64,000 bases of DNA, from positions 29,224 through 93,223 of the forward strand of contig JAZRNY010000012.1 of NCBI GenBank assembly GCA_045648445.1. Direction: 5' to 3'. The position numbers and the translations under genes are program-made. The notes under the pieces were generated by a model. It made no database searches. It saw nothing but the letters and a program-made list of their open reading frames with translations, and was not told where the DNA came from. The DNA is from SIG607 sp045648445. Its GTDB lineage: Bacteria > Bacillota > Clostridia > Oscillospirales > Acutalibacteraceae. Of the stretch, positions 41,696 to 51,207 are shown in pieces. Each line of letters begins with the position of its first letter. The first letter of the stretch is position 1.

Positions 41696-43540
41696 ATGGA
41701 AAATAAAAAACTTGAAGAACTGTTTTTACGCGCTCAAAAGCCGGGAAGATATTGCGGTGGTGAACAAGGAAGCGTAATAAAAGATAAAAATGAGGTAGAC
41801 GTAAGGTTTGCTTTTTGTTTCCCTGATACTTATGAAGTGGGAATGTCTCATCTTGGTATGAAGATACTGTATTCCTGTTTTAATGAAAGGGAAGATATTT
41901 GGTGTGAAAGGGTTTTTGCGCCTTGGATTGATTTTATGGAGGTTATGAAAGAAAATGACCTTCCTCTTTTTGCGCTTGAAAGTCGCGACCCATTAAAAGA
42001 GTTTGATTTTATCGGATTTACTTTGCAATATGAAATGAGTTACACTAACGTACTTAATATGCTTAGTCTTTCGGGAATTCCTCTTAGAAGTAAAGATAGA
42101 AAAGAACTTAAAAATATTGTTGTAGGCGGCGGACCTTGTGCTTGTAATGCCGAACCTATGGCTGATTTTTTTGATATATTCTTTTTAGGTGAAGGCGAAG
42201 AGGTGGATTTAGAGGTTATAGATCTTTATAAAGAGTGTAGGAAAAACGGCAACAGTAAGGAAGAATTTCTTAAAAAAGCCGCGCTTATAGAGGGTGTTTA
42301 TGTTCCGTCACTTTATGAAATAGCATATAACGATGACGGTACAATTTCTAAAATTATTCCTAAGGATAATGCACCGAAAATTATAAAAAAACGCATTATA
42401 AAGGATTTGGACAAGGCGTATTATCCAAAAGAATTTGTTATGCCTTATATTGAAATCGTACATGATAGGGCTGTTCAAGAAATTTACAGAGGCTGTATAA
42501 GAGGCTGCCGTTTTTGCCAAGCGGGATTTTTATACCGTCCTGTTCGAGAAAAATCTCCCGAAGTTATAAATTCGCAGGCACGTGATTTATGTAAATCTAC
42601 AGGGTATGACGAAATTTCTCTTTCATCGCTTTCTACAAGTGACTATACACGTCTTGAAGAACTACTTAACGAAATGCTTGATTGGACCGACTCTGATAAC
42701 GTTAGCCTTTCACTTCCGTCTCTTCGAATTGATAATTTTTCTCCTGAATTACTTGCCAAAATTAATCATATAAGAAAAAGTGGTCTTACCTTTGCGCCTG
42801 AGGCAGGTACTCAGCGCCTCAGAGACGTTATTAATAAAAATATCACCGAAGAAGAAATACTTGATACCTGCAAAATTGCGTTTGAGGGCGGTCATACTTC
42901 GGTAAAACTTTACTTTATGCTCGGTCTTCCTACCGAAACCGATGAAGATTTAAAAGGTATTGCCGATTTGGCTCAAAAAATAGTGGATATATATTATTCA
43001 TTGCCAAATAGACCAAAGGGCAAAAGTGTTGACGTGGGCGTAAGTGTTTCTACATTCGTTCCTAAGCCCTTTACTCCTTTCCAGTTTGAACCTCAAATAA
43101 CCAGGGAAGAAATAAAAAGACGTCAAAACTTTTTGCGCAGTCAAATTACCACAAAGAAAATCTCTCTTTCGTGGCACGATTATGCTACCAGTTTTCTTGA
43201 AGGTGTTTTCGCAAGAGGAGACAGACGTCTTGCCGACGTTATTGAAACCGCATTTAATGACGGTTGCGTATTTGACAGTTGGACTGAGTGTTTTGACCTT
43301 GATAAATGGCTTGACGCATTTAATAAATGCGGTATTGATCCCGAATTTTATAGTTGTAGACAGCGTTCCTTTGAAGAAATTCTTCCTTGGGAACATTTTG
43401 ACTATGCAGTCAATAAGGAATTCTTCATTAAGCAGGACAAGTTAGCGCACGATGAAAAAACAACTCCTAACTGTCGTATTTCTTGTTCCGTCTGTGGCGC
43501 AAATTGTTATGGGGAGGGTGTGTGTTTTGAAAAACGTTAG
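41696..43540 (+). CDS. B12-binding-domain radical SAM protein (TIGR03960 family)
   Basis: This 614-residue protein has an N-terminal segment with F-C-F-P-D-T-Y-E-V-G-M-S-H-L-G (about 40-55) and a B12-binding-like fold. The radical SAM cluster C-I-R-G-C-R-F-C-Q-A-G lies near residue 266. The C-terminus carries a cysteine group (C-R-I-S-C-S-V-C-G-A-N-C) that could bind another metal centre. Its reaction is unknown. In Firmicutes it is nearly always followed by a DUF2344 protein, as here, with 14 bases of overlap. GAGGA precedes the ATG. Confidence 0.93.
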   Translation: MENKKLEELFLRAQKPGRYCGGEQGSVIKDKNEVDVRFAFCFPDTYEVGMSHLGMKILYSCFNEREDIWCERVFAPWIDFMEVMKENDLPLFALESRDPLKEFDFIGFTLQYEMSYTNVLNMLSLSGIPLRSKDRKELKNIVVGGGPCACNAEPMADFFDIFFLGEGEEVDLEVIDLYKECRKNGNSKEEFLKKAALIEGVYVPSLYEIAYNDDGTISKIIPKDNAPKIIKKRIIKDLDKAYYPKEFVMPYIEIVHDRAVQEIYRGCIRGCRFCQAGFLYRPVREKSPEVINSQARDLCKSTGYDEISLSSLSTSDYTRLEELLNEMLDWTDSDNVSLSLPSLRIDNFSPELLAKINHIRKSGLTFAPEAGTQRLRDVINKNITEEEILDTCKIAFEGGHTSVKLYFMLGLPTETDEDLKGIADLAQKIVDIYYSLPNRPKGKSVDVGVSVSTFVPKPFTPFQFEPQITREEIKRRQNFLRSQITTKKISLSWHDYATSFLEGVFARGDRRLADVIETAFNDGCVFDSWTECFDLDKWLDAFNKCGIDPEFYSCRQRSFEEILPWEHFDYAVNKEFFIKQDKLAHDEKTTPNCRISCSVCGANCYGEGVCFEKR

Positions 43541-44159
43541 ACTTTTTTATAAAAAAAAGGGCAGAATGAAGTTTATTTCTCACCTTGATATGAACAGATT
43601 TTTTACCCGAGTTCTAAAAAAAAGCGGTTTGCCTGTGTGGTATACCGAGGGTTTTAATCCTCACCCGTATATTACCTTTGCCGCTCCTCTTTCGTTAGGT
43701 TTTGAAAGCGATTATGAAATAATGGATTTTCGTCTTTTAGATGATGAATTTTCTTTAAAAAATGCTGAAGAAATTTTAAAGACGGTAGTGCCTGAATACA
43801 TTGAAATAATTAAAATCAGCGAACCTGTTATGAAAGCAGGTAAAATAGGTTATGCCGGTTACGTTTTAACCTTTGAAAACAAGGAAATATCACAAGAATT
43901 TTTAAAATTTGTTTCTTTGCCAAACGTTACGGTTAATAAAAAGACTAAAAAAGGCGAAATAAAAGTTATAGATGTGGCTGATAAAATATTTGATGCTAAA
44001 TTAGAGAATGAAAATGTTTCAATAGTACTTCCTGCAGGTAATGATAATATTAATCCATCGGTTATAGTTATTGCATTTAACGAAAAAATGGGTAAAGATT
44101 ATTATGTAGAATACTTAAGAAACGCAGTTTATAACGAACAAAAAGAATTGTTTATATAA
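43527..44159 (+). CDS. DUF2344 (TIGR03936) radical SAM-associated protein
   Basis: This 210-residue protein is read from TTG 43527 with GGGGAGGG at 43511-43518; this start lies within the end of the radical SAM gene. K-G-R-M-K-F-I-S-H-L-D-M-N-R-F-F-T-R and G-F-N-P-H-P-Y-I-T-F-A-A-P-L-S-L-G are the hallmarks of the family. It is presumed to act together with the upstream enzyme, perhaps in tRNA or rRNA modification (inference). An in-frame start 75 bases earlier is less likely. Confidence 0.9.
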   Translation: MKNVRLFYKKKGRMKFISHLDMNRFFTRVLKKSGLPVWYTEGFNPHPYITFAAPLSLGFESDYEIMDFRLLDDEFSLKNAEEILKTVVPEYIEIIKISEPVMKAGKIGYAGYVLTFENKEISQEFLKFVSLPNVTVNKKTKKGEIKVIDVADKIFDAKLENENVSIVLPAGNDNINPSVIVIAFNEKMGKDYYVEYLRNAVYNEQKELFI

Positions 44160-44201
44160 AACGTTTCGTACACGTATTGTTGCAAACACGGAGAAAAAAT
44201 T

Positions 44202-45023
44202 ATGAGTAAATTACCTATAGGAATTCAGTTATATTCAGTAAGAGATTACGTAGAAAAAGACTTTGCCAAAACGTTAATCGAACTAAAAAGTATGGGTTGC
44301 GATGCAGTAGAATTTGCAGGTCTTTTTGGATATAGCGCCAAACAAGTAAAGGAAATGTGCGATAATGCAGGTCTTATTCCAATTTCGGCGCACGTTGGCA
44401 AAAACGTAATTATGGGAAACGTTGCAAATGTTATTGGTGATTATGCTGAAATCGGTTGTAAATATATAGCAATTCCGTGGGCATCAGCCGAAAAAGAACT
44501 TGCAGGTTCTAACGGGTATCAAGGTTTTTTAGAAGACGTAAAAGTAATCGCTGATGAATGTGATAAATACGATATGAAACTTTTGTATCATAATCACGAT
44601 TTTGAATTTAACAAGATTGACGAAAAATATATTCTTGATAAACTTTTCGAGGATACTTCTAAAGACCAACTGCAAACACAAATTGACGCTTGTTGGGCAA
44701 TGGTTGGCGGTGTAAACCCTGCAAATTATATACTTAAATACAGTGGCAGAGCGCCTCTTGTTCATATTAAAGATTTTGTTGGTTTAAAAAGCGCCGATAT
44801 GTATGAACTTATCGACGGGGGACAGGTGAAATCTTCTACGGATATTGTTTCTTTTGAACTTCGGCCTGTCGGCTACGGTATTATGGATGTATTATCTGTT
44901 ATTAACGCTTCTGAAAAAGCGGGAGCAGAGATGATTATTGTCGAACAAGATAAAACTTCTCTTAATAAAAATTCTTTGGAATGTGCTAAACTCAGCATAG
45001 ATTACATCAAAAATATTTATTGA
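44202..45023 (+). CDS. Sugar phosphate isomerase/epimerase
   Basis: This 273-residue TIM-barrel protein of the xylose-isomerase-like superfamily opens with I-G-I-Q-L-Y-S-V-R-D-Y. Metal ligands are suggested by Y-H-N-H-D-F-E near 127, D-A-C-W-A near 165, H-I-K-D-F near 188 and I-V-E-Q-D near 247. The wording resembles Clostridial inosose-dehydratase/epimerase-like proteins; substrate unknown. GGAG precedes the ATG. It is a single gene with its own terminator. Confidence 0.88.
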   Translation: MSKLPIGIQLYSVRDYVEKDFAKTLIELKSMGCDAVEFAGLFGYSAKQVKEMCDNAGLIPISAHVGKNVIMGNVANVIGDYAEIGCKYIAIPWASAEKELAGSNGYQGFLEDVKVIADECDKYDMKLLYHNHDFEFNKIDEKYILDKLFEDTSKDQLQTQIDACWAMVGGVNPANYILKYSGRAPLVHIKDFVGLKSADMYELIDGGQVKSSTDIVSFELRPVGYGIMDVLSVINASEKAGAEMIIVEQDKTSLNKNSLECAKLSIDYIKNIY

Positions 45024-45037
45024 ATATATTACCATTT

Positions 45038-45068
45038 AAGGCGCTCAAAAAGAGCGTCTTTTTTTTAA
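45038..45068 (+). terminator. Terminator after the isomerase gene
   Basis: AAGGCGCTC-AAAAA-GAGCGTCTT is a 9-bp stem (one G-T pair) followed by TTTTTT. Confidence 0.88.
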
Positions 45069-45085
45069 AAAACAGCCAATTCTTC

Positions 45086-45114
45086 TTGATTTTAAAGTGC
45101 TAAAGTGTTATAAT
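45086..45114 (+). promoter_or_regulatory. Promoter of the aromatic amino acid operon
   Basis: TTGATT at 45086-45091, 17 bp, TATAAT at 45109-45114 with an extended TGT just before it. Only about 38 bp separate it from the first start codon, so there is no room for a leader peptide or T-box attenuator. Confidence 0.75.
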
Positions 45115-45152
45115 CAAAAAATAAATAATAATGTAAAATGAGGCTTAAAATT

Positions 45153-46337
45153 ATGTTAAATGAAAAAATGTTAGGGCTTGGTACTGCAAGTTCTGCAATA
45201 AGACAACTTTTTGAATACGGCAAGGCAAGAAAAGCAGAAATCGGCGACGATAAAGTGTATGATTTCAGTATAGGAAATCCCAGTGTTCCCGCTCCGAAAA
45301 GTGTTGACGAAACTATTAAAAATCTTATTGAAAATGAAGACAGTGTGTTGCTTCACGGATATACTTCTGCACCCGGCGATATGCTTGTTAGAACAAAAAT
45401 AGCCGATTATTTGAGTGAAAAATCGGGCGTTGAAGCATCTGCGGCTAATATTTATATGACATGTGGTGCCGCGGCTTCGCTTACTATTACCCTTAACGCT
45501 TTGGCAAACGAAGGTGACGAAATTATTTTACTTGCGCCGTTTTTCCCTGAATATAGAGTGTTTGCAGAAAAAGCAGGATTTAAGTGTGTGGTTGTTAATT
45601 GCCGTGAAGATGATTTTCAAATTGATATCGAGGCGCTTGGTAATGCAATAAACAAGAATACAAAGGCTATTATTATAAACTCACCAAATAACCCAACAGG
45701 CGTTGTTTTTAACGAGGAAACGATTATATCTCTTGCTGATTTGCTTAAAGTTAAGCAAAATGAATTCTCTAAAGAAATTTTCCTTATTTCTGACGAACCC
45801 TATAGAGAACTTGTTTATGGTAACGTTACGGTTCCGTATCCCCAAAAGTATTACGATAACACTATTGTTTGTTATTCTTTCAGTAAATCTCTTTCTCTTC
45901 CGGGGGAAAGAATAGGCTATATTTACGTATCCCCAAGATGTAAAGATTCAAATCTTGTTTTTGCTGCCGTGTGCGGTGCGGGACGTGCACTTGGTTTTGT
46001 TTGCGCACCGTCGATGCTTCAGCGTGTAGTTGCCGAAAATCTTGGTAATACTGCAGATGTCAGCATTTATAATAAAAACAGAGAAATTCTTTATGACGCG
46101 CTTACCCAGTATGGTTATACTGCAGTAAATCCCGACGGCGCATTCTATTTGTTTGTTAAATCACCTGAAAAAGATGCCGCTGCTTTTGCTGAAAAAGCAA
46201 AGAAGTACGAACTTCTTTTAGTTCCCAGCGATTCATTTGGTATGGGTGGATACGTAAGAATTTCTTACTGTGTTTCTACAAAACAAATCGAAAATTCCTT
46301 GCCCTCTTTCAAGGCTTTAATAGAGGAGTATAAATAA
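45153..46337 (+). CDS. Class I/II PLP-dependent aminotransferase
   Basis: This 394-residue enzyme starts at ATG 45153 (TGAGG at 45139-45143). It shows D-F-S-I-G-N-P-S near residue 38, N-S-P-N-N-P-T-G near 175, D-E-P-Y-R-E near 210 and the PLP lysine in Y-S-F-S-K-S-L-S-L-P-G-E-R near 242. The fold is aspartate-aminotransferase type. As the first gene of the shikimate-phenylalanine operon it most likely transaminates phenylpyruvate (or prephenate), an inference from position. The last base of its stop overlaps the pheA start. Confidence 0.92.
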   Translation: MLNEKMLGLGTASSAIRQLFEYGKARKAEIGDDKVYDFSIGNPSVPAPKSVDETIKNLIENEDSVLLHGYTSAPGDMLVRTKIADYLSEKSGVEASAANIYMTCGAAASLTITLNALANEGDEIILLAPFFPEYRVFAEKAGFKCVVVNCREDDFQIDIEALGNAINKNTKAIIINSPNNPTGVVFNEETIISLADLLKVKQNEFSKEIFLISDEPYRELVYGNVTVPYPQKYYDNTIVCYSFSKSLSLPGERIGYIYVSPRCKDSNLVFAAVCGAGRALGFVCAPSMLQRVVAENLGNTADVSIYNKNREILYDALTQYGYTAVNPDGAFYLFVKSPEKDAAAFAEKAKKYELLLVPSDSFGMGGYVRISYCVSTKQIENSLPSFKALIEEYK

Positions 46338-47425
46338 TGGATGAACTGAAAAAAGCCAGAGAAAAAATCAATAGTATTGATAAAGAAATGGCAGAACTTT
46401 TTTGTCAGCGAATGGAAGCGGTAGGCAAAATTGCTGAATATAAAAAAGAACGAGGATTGCCCATACTTGACAACGCAAGAGAAGAAGAGGTAATAATTAA
46501 AAACTCTGCGTACGTACAGGACGAAACCATACGCTCTTATTACGTGAACTTTTTGCGAAACAATATGCAAATATCGCGTGATTTTCAAAATATGTTAAAT
46601 AGTGGTTTAAGGGTTGCTTTTGCAGGTGTTGAAGGCGCTTTTGCACAGGTTGCTACCGAAAAAATATTTGAAAACTGCAATTCTGTTCCTTATGAAAGTT
46701 TTAAATCTGCTTATGAAGCCGTAAAAAACGGGGAATGTGATTGTGTTTTGCTTCCTCTTGAAAACAGTTATAACGGTGACGTGGGTCAGGTTATGGATAT
46801 TGCTTTTTTTGGCCCTTTATACATAAACGGTGTTTACGATATTGCCGTTACACAACACTTACTTGCTAAAAAAGGTGTTACGCCCCGTGATGTTACCGAG
46901 GTTATAAGTCATCCTCAAGCCCTTGGCCAATGCGGGAACTATATAAAAAAGATGGGGTACAACCTTAGCGAAAGTTCTAATACGGCAGTTGCCGCTAAGT
47001 TTGTAGCAAATAGCGAAAGAAACGATATTGCGGCAATAGGCAGTGAAAAAGCGGCAGAAATTTACGGACTTGATATAATAGAAAGGTCTATTAATGACAG
47101 TAATAGCAATACGACACGTTTTGCTGTATTTTCAAGGACTGCTAAAAACAGCAATAACAGCGATAAGCAGTTTATAATGCTTTTTACCGTTAAAAACGAA
47201 AGCGGCAGCCTTGGAAAAGCATTATCTGTTATAGGTGATAACGGTTTTAACTTAAGGGCATTAAAAAGCCGTCCTACTAAAGAACTTATATGGGACTATT
47301 ACTTTTACGCCGAAGGCGAAGGTAATATAAATACTCCTCAAGGAGAAAAAATGCTTAAAGAATTACTAAACGTATGCAGTCACATTAAAGTGTTAGGTAG
47401 TTACGAAAAAGAAATTTCATTGTGA
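46337..47425 (+). CDS. pheA: Bifunctional chorismate mutase / prephenate dehydratase (P-protein)
   Basis: This 362-residue protein converts chorismate through prephenate to phenylpyruvate. Residues 1-85 form an AroQ-type helical mutase (L-K-K-A-R-E-K-I-N-S-I-D-K-E-M). Residues 90-275 form the dehydratase (V-A-F-A-G-V-E-G-A-F-A near 92; N-T-T-R-F near 257). Residues 280-355 are an ACT domain with S-G-S-L-G-K-A-L and L-K-S-R-P-T, the phenylalanine-binding regions, so feedback inhibition is expected. No tyrosine-branch dehydrogenase is in the operon. Confidence 0.95.
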   Translation: MDELKKAREKINSIDKEMAELFCQRMEAVGKIAEYKKERGLPILDNAREEEVIIKNSAYVQDETIRSYYVNFLRNNMQISRDFQNMLNSGLRVAFAGVEGAFAQVATEKIFENCNSVPYESFKSAYEAVKNGECDCVLLPLENSYNGDVGQVMDIAFFGPLYINGVYDIAVTQHLLAKKGVTPRDVTEVISHPQALGQCGNYIKKMGYNLSESSNTAVAAKFVANSERNDIAAIGSEKAAEIYGLDIIERSINDSNSNTTRFAVFSRTAKNSNNSDKQFIMLFTVKNESGSLGKALSVIGDNGFNLRALKSRPTKELIWDYYFYAEGEGNINTPQGEKMLKELLNVCSHIKVLGSYEKEISL

Positions 47426-47434
47426 GGTTAAAAA

Positions 47435-48442
47435 ATGCTAATCCCTGTAAATACGTCAAATGAAGGTTACGATATAGTTTTAGAACGCGGTGCGTTATCT
47501 AAAGTTAGTGAATTGCTTAATCTTGACAGAAAGGTACTTATAGTTACCGATGACGGTGTTCCTGCACAATATGCTCAAACGGTTTATAAGCAATGTAAAG
47601 AACCTTTTGTTGTTACTTTACCGCAAGGTGAAAAAACAAAATCTTTTGATTTTTACAAAACGTTACTTGAAAAAATGGTAGAAAACGATTTTACAAGAAG
47701 CGATTGCGTTGTTGCAGTAGGTGGCGGTGTAATAGGGGATTTAAGCGGTTTTGTTGCTTCAAGTTATATGCGTGGAGTGGATTTTTATAACATTCCAACT
47801 ACGTTACTTTCTCAGGTTGATTCTTCAATAGGAGGAAAGGTGGCAATTGATTTTTGCGGATATAAAAACATTGTCGGCACTTTTTATCAACCTAAAAGAG
47901 TTATAATTGATTTCGACGTTTTAAAAACTCTTGATAAAAGGCAACTTTCAAACGGACTTGCGGAATCTCTTAAAATGTCGCTTACCAGTGACGAAAAGTT
48001 GTTTGAACTTTTAGAAAGCAAAGATATAGAAGAAAATATCGAAAAGATTATTGAAGCCTCGCTACTTATAAAAAAGAGAGTGGTTGAAGAAGACGAAAAG
48101 GAAGCAGGTCTTAGAAAAATTTTAAATTTTGGTCATACGGTTGCTCATGCTATTGAAAGTGATAATAATTTAAGCAGGTGGTATCACGGTGAGTGTGTTG
48201 CAGTAGGAATGCTTCCAATGTGCAGTAATGAGGTTAGAAACAAAGTTATACCTGTACTTAAAAAACTTAATTTGCCTACTAGTATACCTTTTGAATTTCA
48301 AAACGTTATAAAGGCTATAGGACATGATAAAAAAATGACGGGTAATAACATAACAATTATTACCGTAGAAAAAATAGGTAGTTATAAGATGGAAAACATT
48401 CCTTTTGAAGAATTATCCAATAAAATGAAAGAAGTTTTATAA
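47435..48442 (+). CDS. aroB: 3-dehydroquinate synthase
   Basis: This 335-residue NAD- and metal-dependent enzyme cyclises DAHP, step 2 of the shikimate pathway. D-D-G-V-P near 46, A-V-G-G-G-V-I-G-D-L-S-G-F-V-A-S near 93, the Q-V-D-S-S-I-G-G-K motif near 128, and metal-ligand H in L-N-F-G-H-T-V-A-H-A-I-E and W-Y-H-G-E-C are visible. Slightly short for AroB but complete. It ends immediately before the aroC ATG. Confidence 0.96.
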   Translation: MLIPVNTSNEGYDIVLERGALSKVSELLNLDRKVLIVTDDGVPAQYAQTVYKQCKEPFVVTLPQGEKTKSFDFYKTLLEKMVENDFTRSDCVVAVGGGVIGDLSGFVASSYMRGVDFYNIPTTLLSQVDSSIGGKVAIDFCGYKNIVGTFYQPKRVIIDFDVLKTLDKRQLSNGLAESLKMSLTSDEKLFELLESKDIEENIEKIIEASLLIKKRVVEEDEKEAGLRKILNFGHTVAHAIESDNNLSRWYHGECVAVGMLPMCSNEVRNKVIPVLKKLNLPTSIPFEFQNVIKAIGHDKKMTGNNITIITVEKIGSYKMENIPFEELSNKMKEVL

Positions 48443-49534
48443 ATGAAAAACATTTACGGTCATAATTTAACCTTAACTCTTTTCGGCGAAAGTCATGGAC
48501 AGGCAATAGGCGCTGTTATTGACGGTATTGCTTCGGGTATTAAAATTGATGAAGAATTTATTAAAGGTCAACTTGATTTAAGAAAACCTGTAGGCAGCAT
48601 ATCTACTGTTAGAGTTGAAGATGATGAATTTAAAATACTAAGCGGTGTTTTTAACGGCTATACTACCGGCACTCCTATTTGTATAATTATTGAAAATCAA
48701 AATACCTTTAGTAAGGATTATTCTGAAATTGAGGGCAAAGCAAGACCTTCTCATGCTGATTTTACAGCTTTTATGAAATACGGCGGTTACGAAGATTATA
48801 GGGGCGGTGGACACTTTAGCGGTAGAATTACCGCTGCAGTTGTTGCTGCCGGCGCAATCATCATAAATGCGCTTAAAGATAAGGGCGTTTTAATAGGCAC
48901 TCACATTAAAGAGTGCGCAGGTGTTGCCGATAGAACTTTTGAAAATTTAAGCGAAGATATTGCCTTGTTAAACACAAAACAGTTTGCTGTTTTAAGTGAT
49001 GAAAAAGGTGATAAAATGCGTGAAAATATATTAAAAGCGAAAGAAGAAGGGGACAGCGTAGGCGGTATATTGGAAACTTTAGTTATTGGTATGCCTGTCG
49101 GTATTGGTGAACCTTGGTTTGACACTATTGAAGGTATGCTTTCTCTTGGTTTATTCAGTATTCCTGCAGTTAAAGGCGTAGAATTTGGTACAGGTTTCGC
49201 TTTTGCAGATTTAAAGGGCAGCGAGGCAAACGATTGCTTTAACGTGGAAAACGGCGAATTTAAAACACTTACCAATAATAACGGCGGTATTAACGGAGGT
49301 ATTACTAACGGTATGCCTATTAATTTTAGCACTGTTATAAAACCGACACCGTCAATATCCAAACCGCAACAAACTGTTGATTTTAAAAATGGTGAAAATG
49401 TTACTCTTTCTATTAAGGGCAGACACGACCCTTGTATCGTTCACAGGGCAAGGGTGGTTGTTGACAGTATGACTGCTTTTACACTCGCGGATTTTCTTGT
49501 TGGCAAATACGGAACCGATTGGCTCAGAGGTTAA
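48443..49534 (+). CDS. aroC: Chorismate synthase
   Basis: This 363-residue FMN-dependent enzyme makes chorismate, the last common step. Signatures G-E-S-H-G near 14, R-P-S-H-A-D near 101, Y-R-G-G-G-H-F-S-G-R near 118 and R-H-D-P-C near 330 are present. It directly abuts aroB without spacing, implying translational coupling. Confidence 0.97.
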   Translation: MKNIYGHNLTLTLFGESHGQAIGAVIDGIASGIKIDEEFIKGQLDLRKPVGSISTVRVEDDEFKILSGVFNGYTTGTPICIIIENQNTFSKDYSEIEGKARPSHADFTAFMKYGGYEDYRGGGHFSGRITAAVVAAGAIIINALKDKGVLIGTHIKECAGVADRTFENLSEDIALLNTKQFAVLSDEKGDKMRENILKAKEEGDSVGGILETLVIGMPVGIGEPWFDTIEGMLSLGLFSIPAVKGVEFGTGFAFADLKGSEANDCFNVENGEFKTLTNNNGGINGGITNGMPINFSTVIKPTPSISKPQQTVDFKNGENVTLSIKGRHDPCIVHRARVVVDSMTAFTLADFLVGKYGTDWLRG

Positions 49535-49537
49535 ATT

Positions 49538-50776
49538 ATGGAATATGGGTTAATAGCCGAAAAACTATCCCACAGTTTTTCAAAGGAAATACATAATAAA
49601 TTAGCCGACTACAACTACGAACTTAAAGAATTAGAAAAAGACCAAGTTGAAAGTTTTATATTAAAAAAAGAGTTTAAGGCAATAAACGTAACTATACCCT
49701 ATAAGGAATTTGTAATGCCTTATCTTGATGAAATAGATTCGAAAGCATCTATTATAGGTTCTGTAAATACGGTAGTAAATAAAAACGGCAAACTTTACGG
49801 CTATAATACCGACTTTTTCGGTATGGAACAGTTATTTGTTAAAAATGATGTTTCTTTAAGCGGTAAAAAAGTACTTATTTTAGGAAGCGGAGGTACTGCA
49901 AAAACCGCTTATGCTGTAGCAGAACACCTGGGCGCTTTGAAAATTTACTACGTTTCTCGTAACAAAATCGAAATAACAATTACTTACAACGAAGCGCAAA
50001 ATAATCATTTTGATGCTGATGTAATAATAAATACTACCCCTGTGGGTATGTATCCCGATATTAACGTTACTCCTATTGATTTAAAGGTTTTTAAAAATCT
50101 TTCGGCGGTTATAGACGTCATATACAATCCTCTTAAAACAAAGTTTTTGTTAGAGGCGGAAAAATTGGGTGTTAAAGCCGTTGGCGGACTATATATGCTT
50201 GTTGCTCAGGCAAAGGTTGCGTCTGAGTATTTTCTTGAAAGGAAAATTGAAGATGCAGTAATGGATAGAGTGTATAAGGAAATACTTTCTTCAAAGCAGA
50301 ACGTGGTCTTTGTCGGTATGCCTTCAAGTGGTAAATCAACGGTTGGTAAATTAGTTGCTGAAAAACTTTCAAGAGATTTTTATGATACTGACCTGTTGGT
50401 GTTGGATAAAACCGGTATGACACCTGCCGAAATTATTAATAAATGCGGTGAAAGCAAGTTCCGCGTAATAGAAAGCAAAGTTATCGGCGAAATATCAAAA
50501 CTTTCAGGTGTTGTTATCGCTACCGGTGGCGGAGCAATTTTAAAATCGGCAAATATAAATAATTTAAAGAAAAACGGTCTTATATGGTTTATTGACAGAG
50601 ATATCAAAAATTTGGTGCCAACGTCTGACAGACCGCTTTCAAGCAGTAATGATGAACTAATTAAACGATATAATGAACGGTATGATAAATACAATACTTG
50701 CGCTGATTTTATTTTAAAAAATTTCGATACCGCTAATGAAGCGGCAGACCAAACAGTAAAGGATTTGCTTTTATGA
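49538..50776 (+). CDS. Shikimate dehydrogenase-shikimate kinase fusion (AroE-AroK)
   Basis: This 412-residue protein covers two pathway steps. Residues 1-245 are AroE: shikimate-binding S-H-S-F-S near 12-16, N-V-T-I-P-Y-K near 49 with catalytic Lys, N-T-D near 89, and NADP motif G-S-G-G-T-A near 113. Residues 250-412 are AroK: Walker A G-M-P-S-S-G-K-S-T near 259 and G-G-G-A near 331. The order AroE-AroK in one chain with a short linker is uncommon but known in some Clostridia. No stop or frameshift separates the halves. It overlaps aroQ by four bases. Confidence 0.94.
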   Translation: MEYGLIAEKLSHSFSKEIHNKLADYNYELKELEKDQVESFILKKEFKAINVTIPYKEFVMPYLDEIDSKASIIGSVNTVVNKNGKLYGYNTDFFGMEQLFVKNDVSLSGKKVLILGSGGTAKTAYAVAEHLGALKIYYVSRNKIEITITYNEAQNNHFDADVIINTTPVGMYPDINVTPIDLKVFKNLSAVIDVIYNPLKTKFLLEAEKLGVKAVGGLYMLVAQAKVASEYFLERKIEDAVMDRVYKEILSSKQNVVFVGMPSSGKSTVGKLVAEKLSRDFYDTDLLVLDKTGMTPAEIINKCGESKFRVIESKVIGEISKLSGVVIATGGGAILKSANINNLKKNGLIWFIDRDIKNLVPTSDRPLSSSNDELIKRYNERYDKYNTCADFILKNFDTANEAADQTVKDLLL

Positions 50777-51207
50777 AAATACTTGTAATTAACGGACCGA
50801 ATATCAATATGTTAGGCGTTCGAGAACCCGATATTTACGGAAAAGAAAACTACGAAACTCTTATTAAAACCGTAAAAGAACACGGCAAGAATAAAGGCGT
50901 TGAAATCGAATGTTATCAATCTAATCACGAGGGCGATATAGTTGATAAAATTCAAGAGGCTTTTGGGAAAATTGACGGTATAGTTATAAATCCTGCTGCA
51001 TATACCCATACGAGTATTGCCATTCTCGACGCTTTAAAATCGGTCGGTGTGCCTGCTGTCGAGGTGCATATTTCCGATGTTTCTAAAAGAGAAAGCTTCC
51101 GACAGATAAGCTTTATCCGTGATTATTGTATAAAAACGATAATTGGTCAGGGAATAAAAGGCTATTGTATGGCAATAGATGAACTTTTGGAGCATTTGAA
51201 AAAATGA
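50773..51207 (+). CDS. aroQ: 3-dehydroquinate dehydratase, type II
   Basis: This 144-residue enzyme dehydrates 3-dehydroquinate. N-G-P-N-I-N-M-L-G-V-R-E-P-D-I-Y-G contains the catalytic Arg and Tyr, N-P-A-A-Y-T-H-T-S the substrate Asn and E-V-H-I-S the catalytic His. Length is typical of the dodecameric type II enzyme. It overlaps both neighbours by four bases. Confidence 0.97.
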   Translation: MKILVINGPNINMLGVREPDIYGKENYETLIKTVKEHGKNKGVEIECYQSNHEGDIVDKIQEAFGKIDGIVINPAAYTHTSIAILDALKSVGVPAVEVHISDVSKRESFRQISFIRDYCIKTIIGQGIKGYCMAIDELLEHLKK

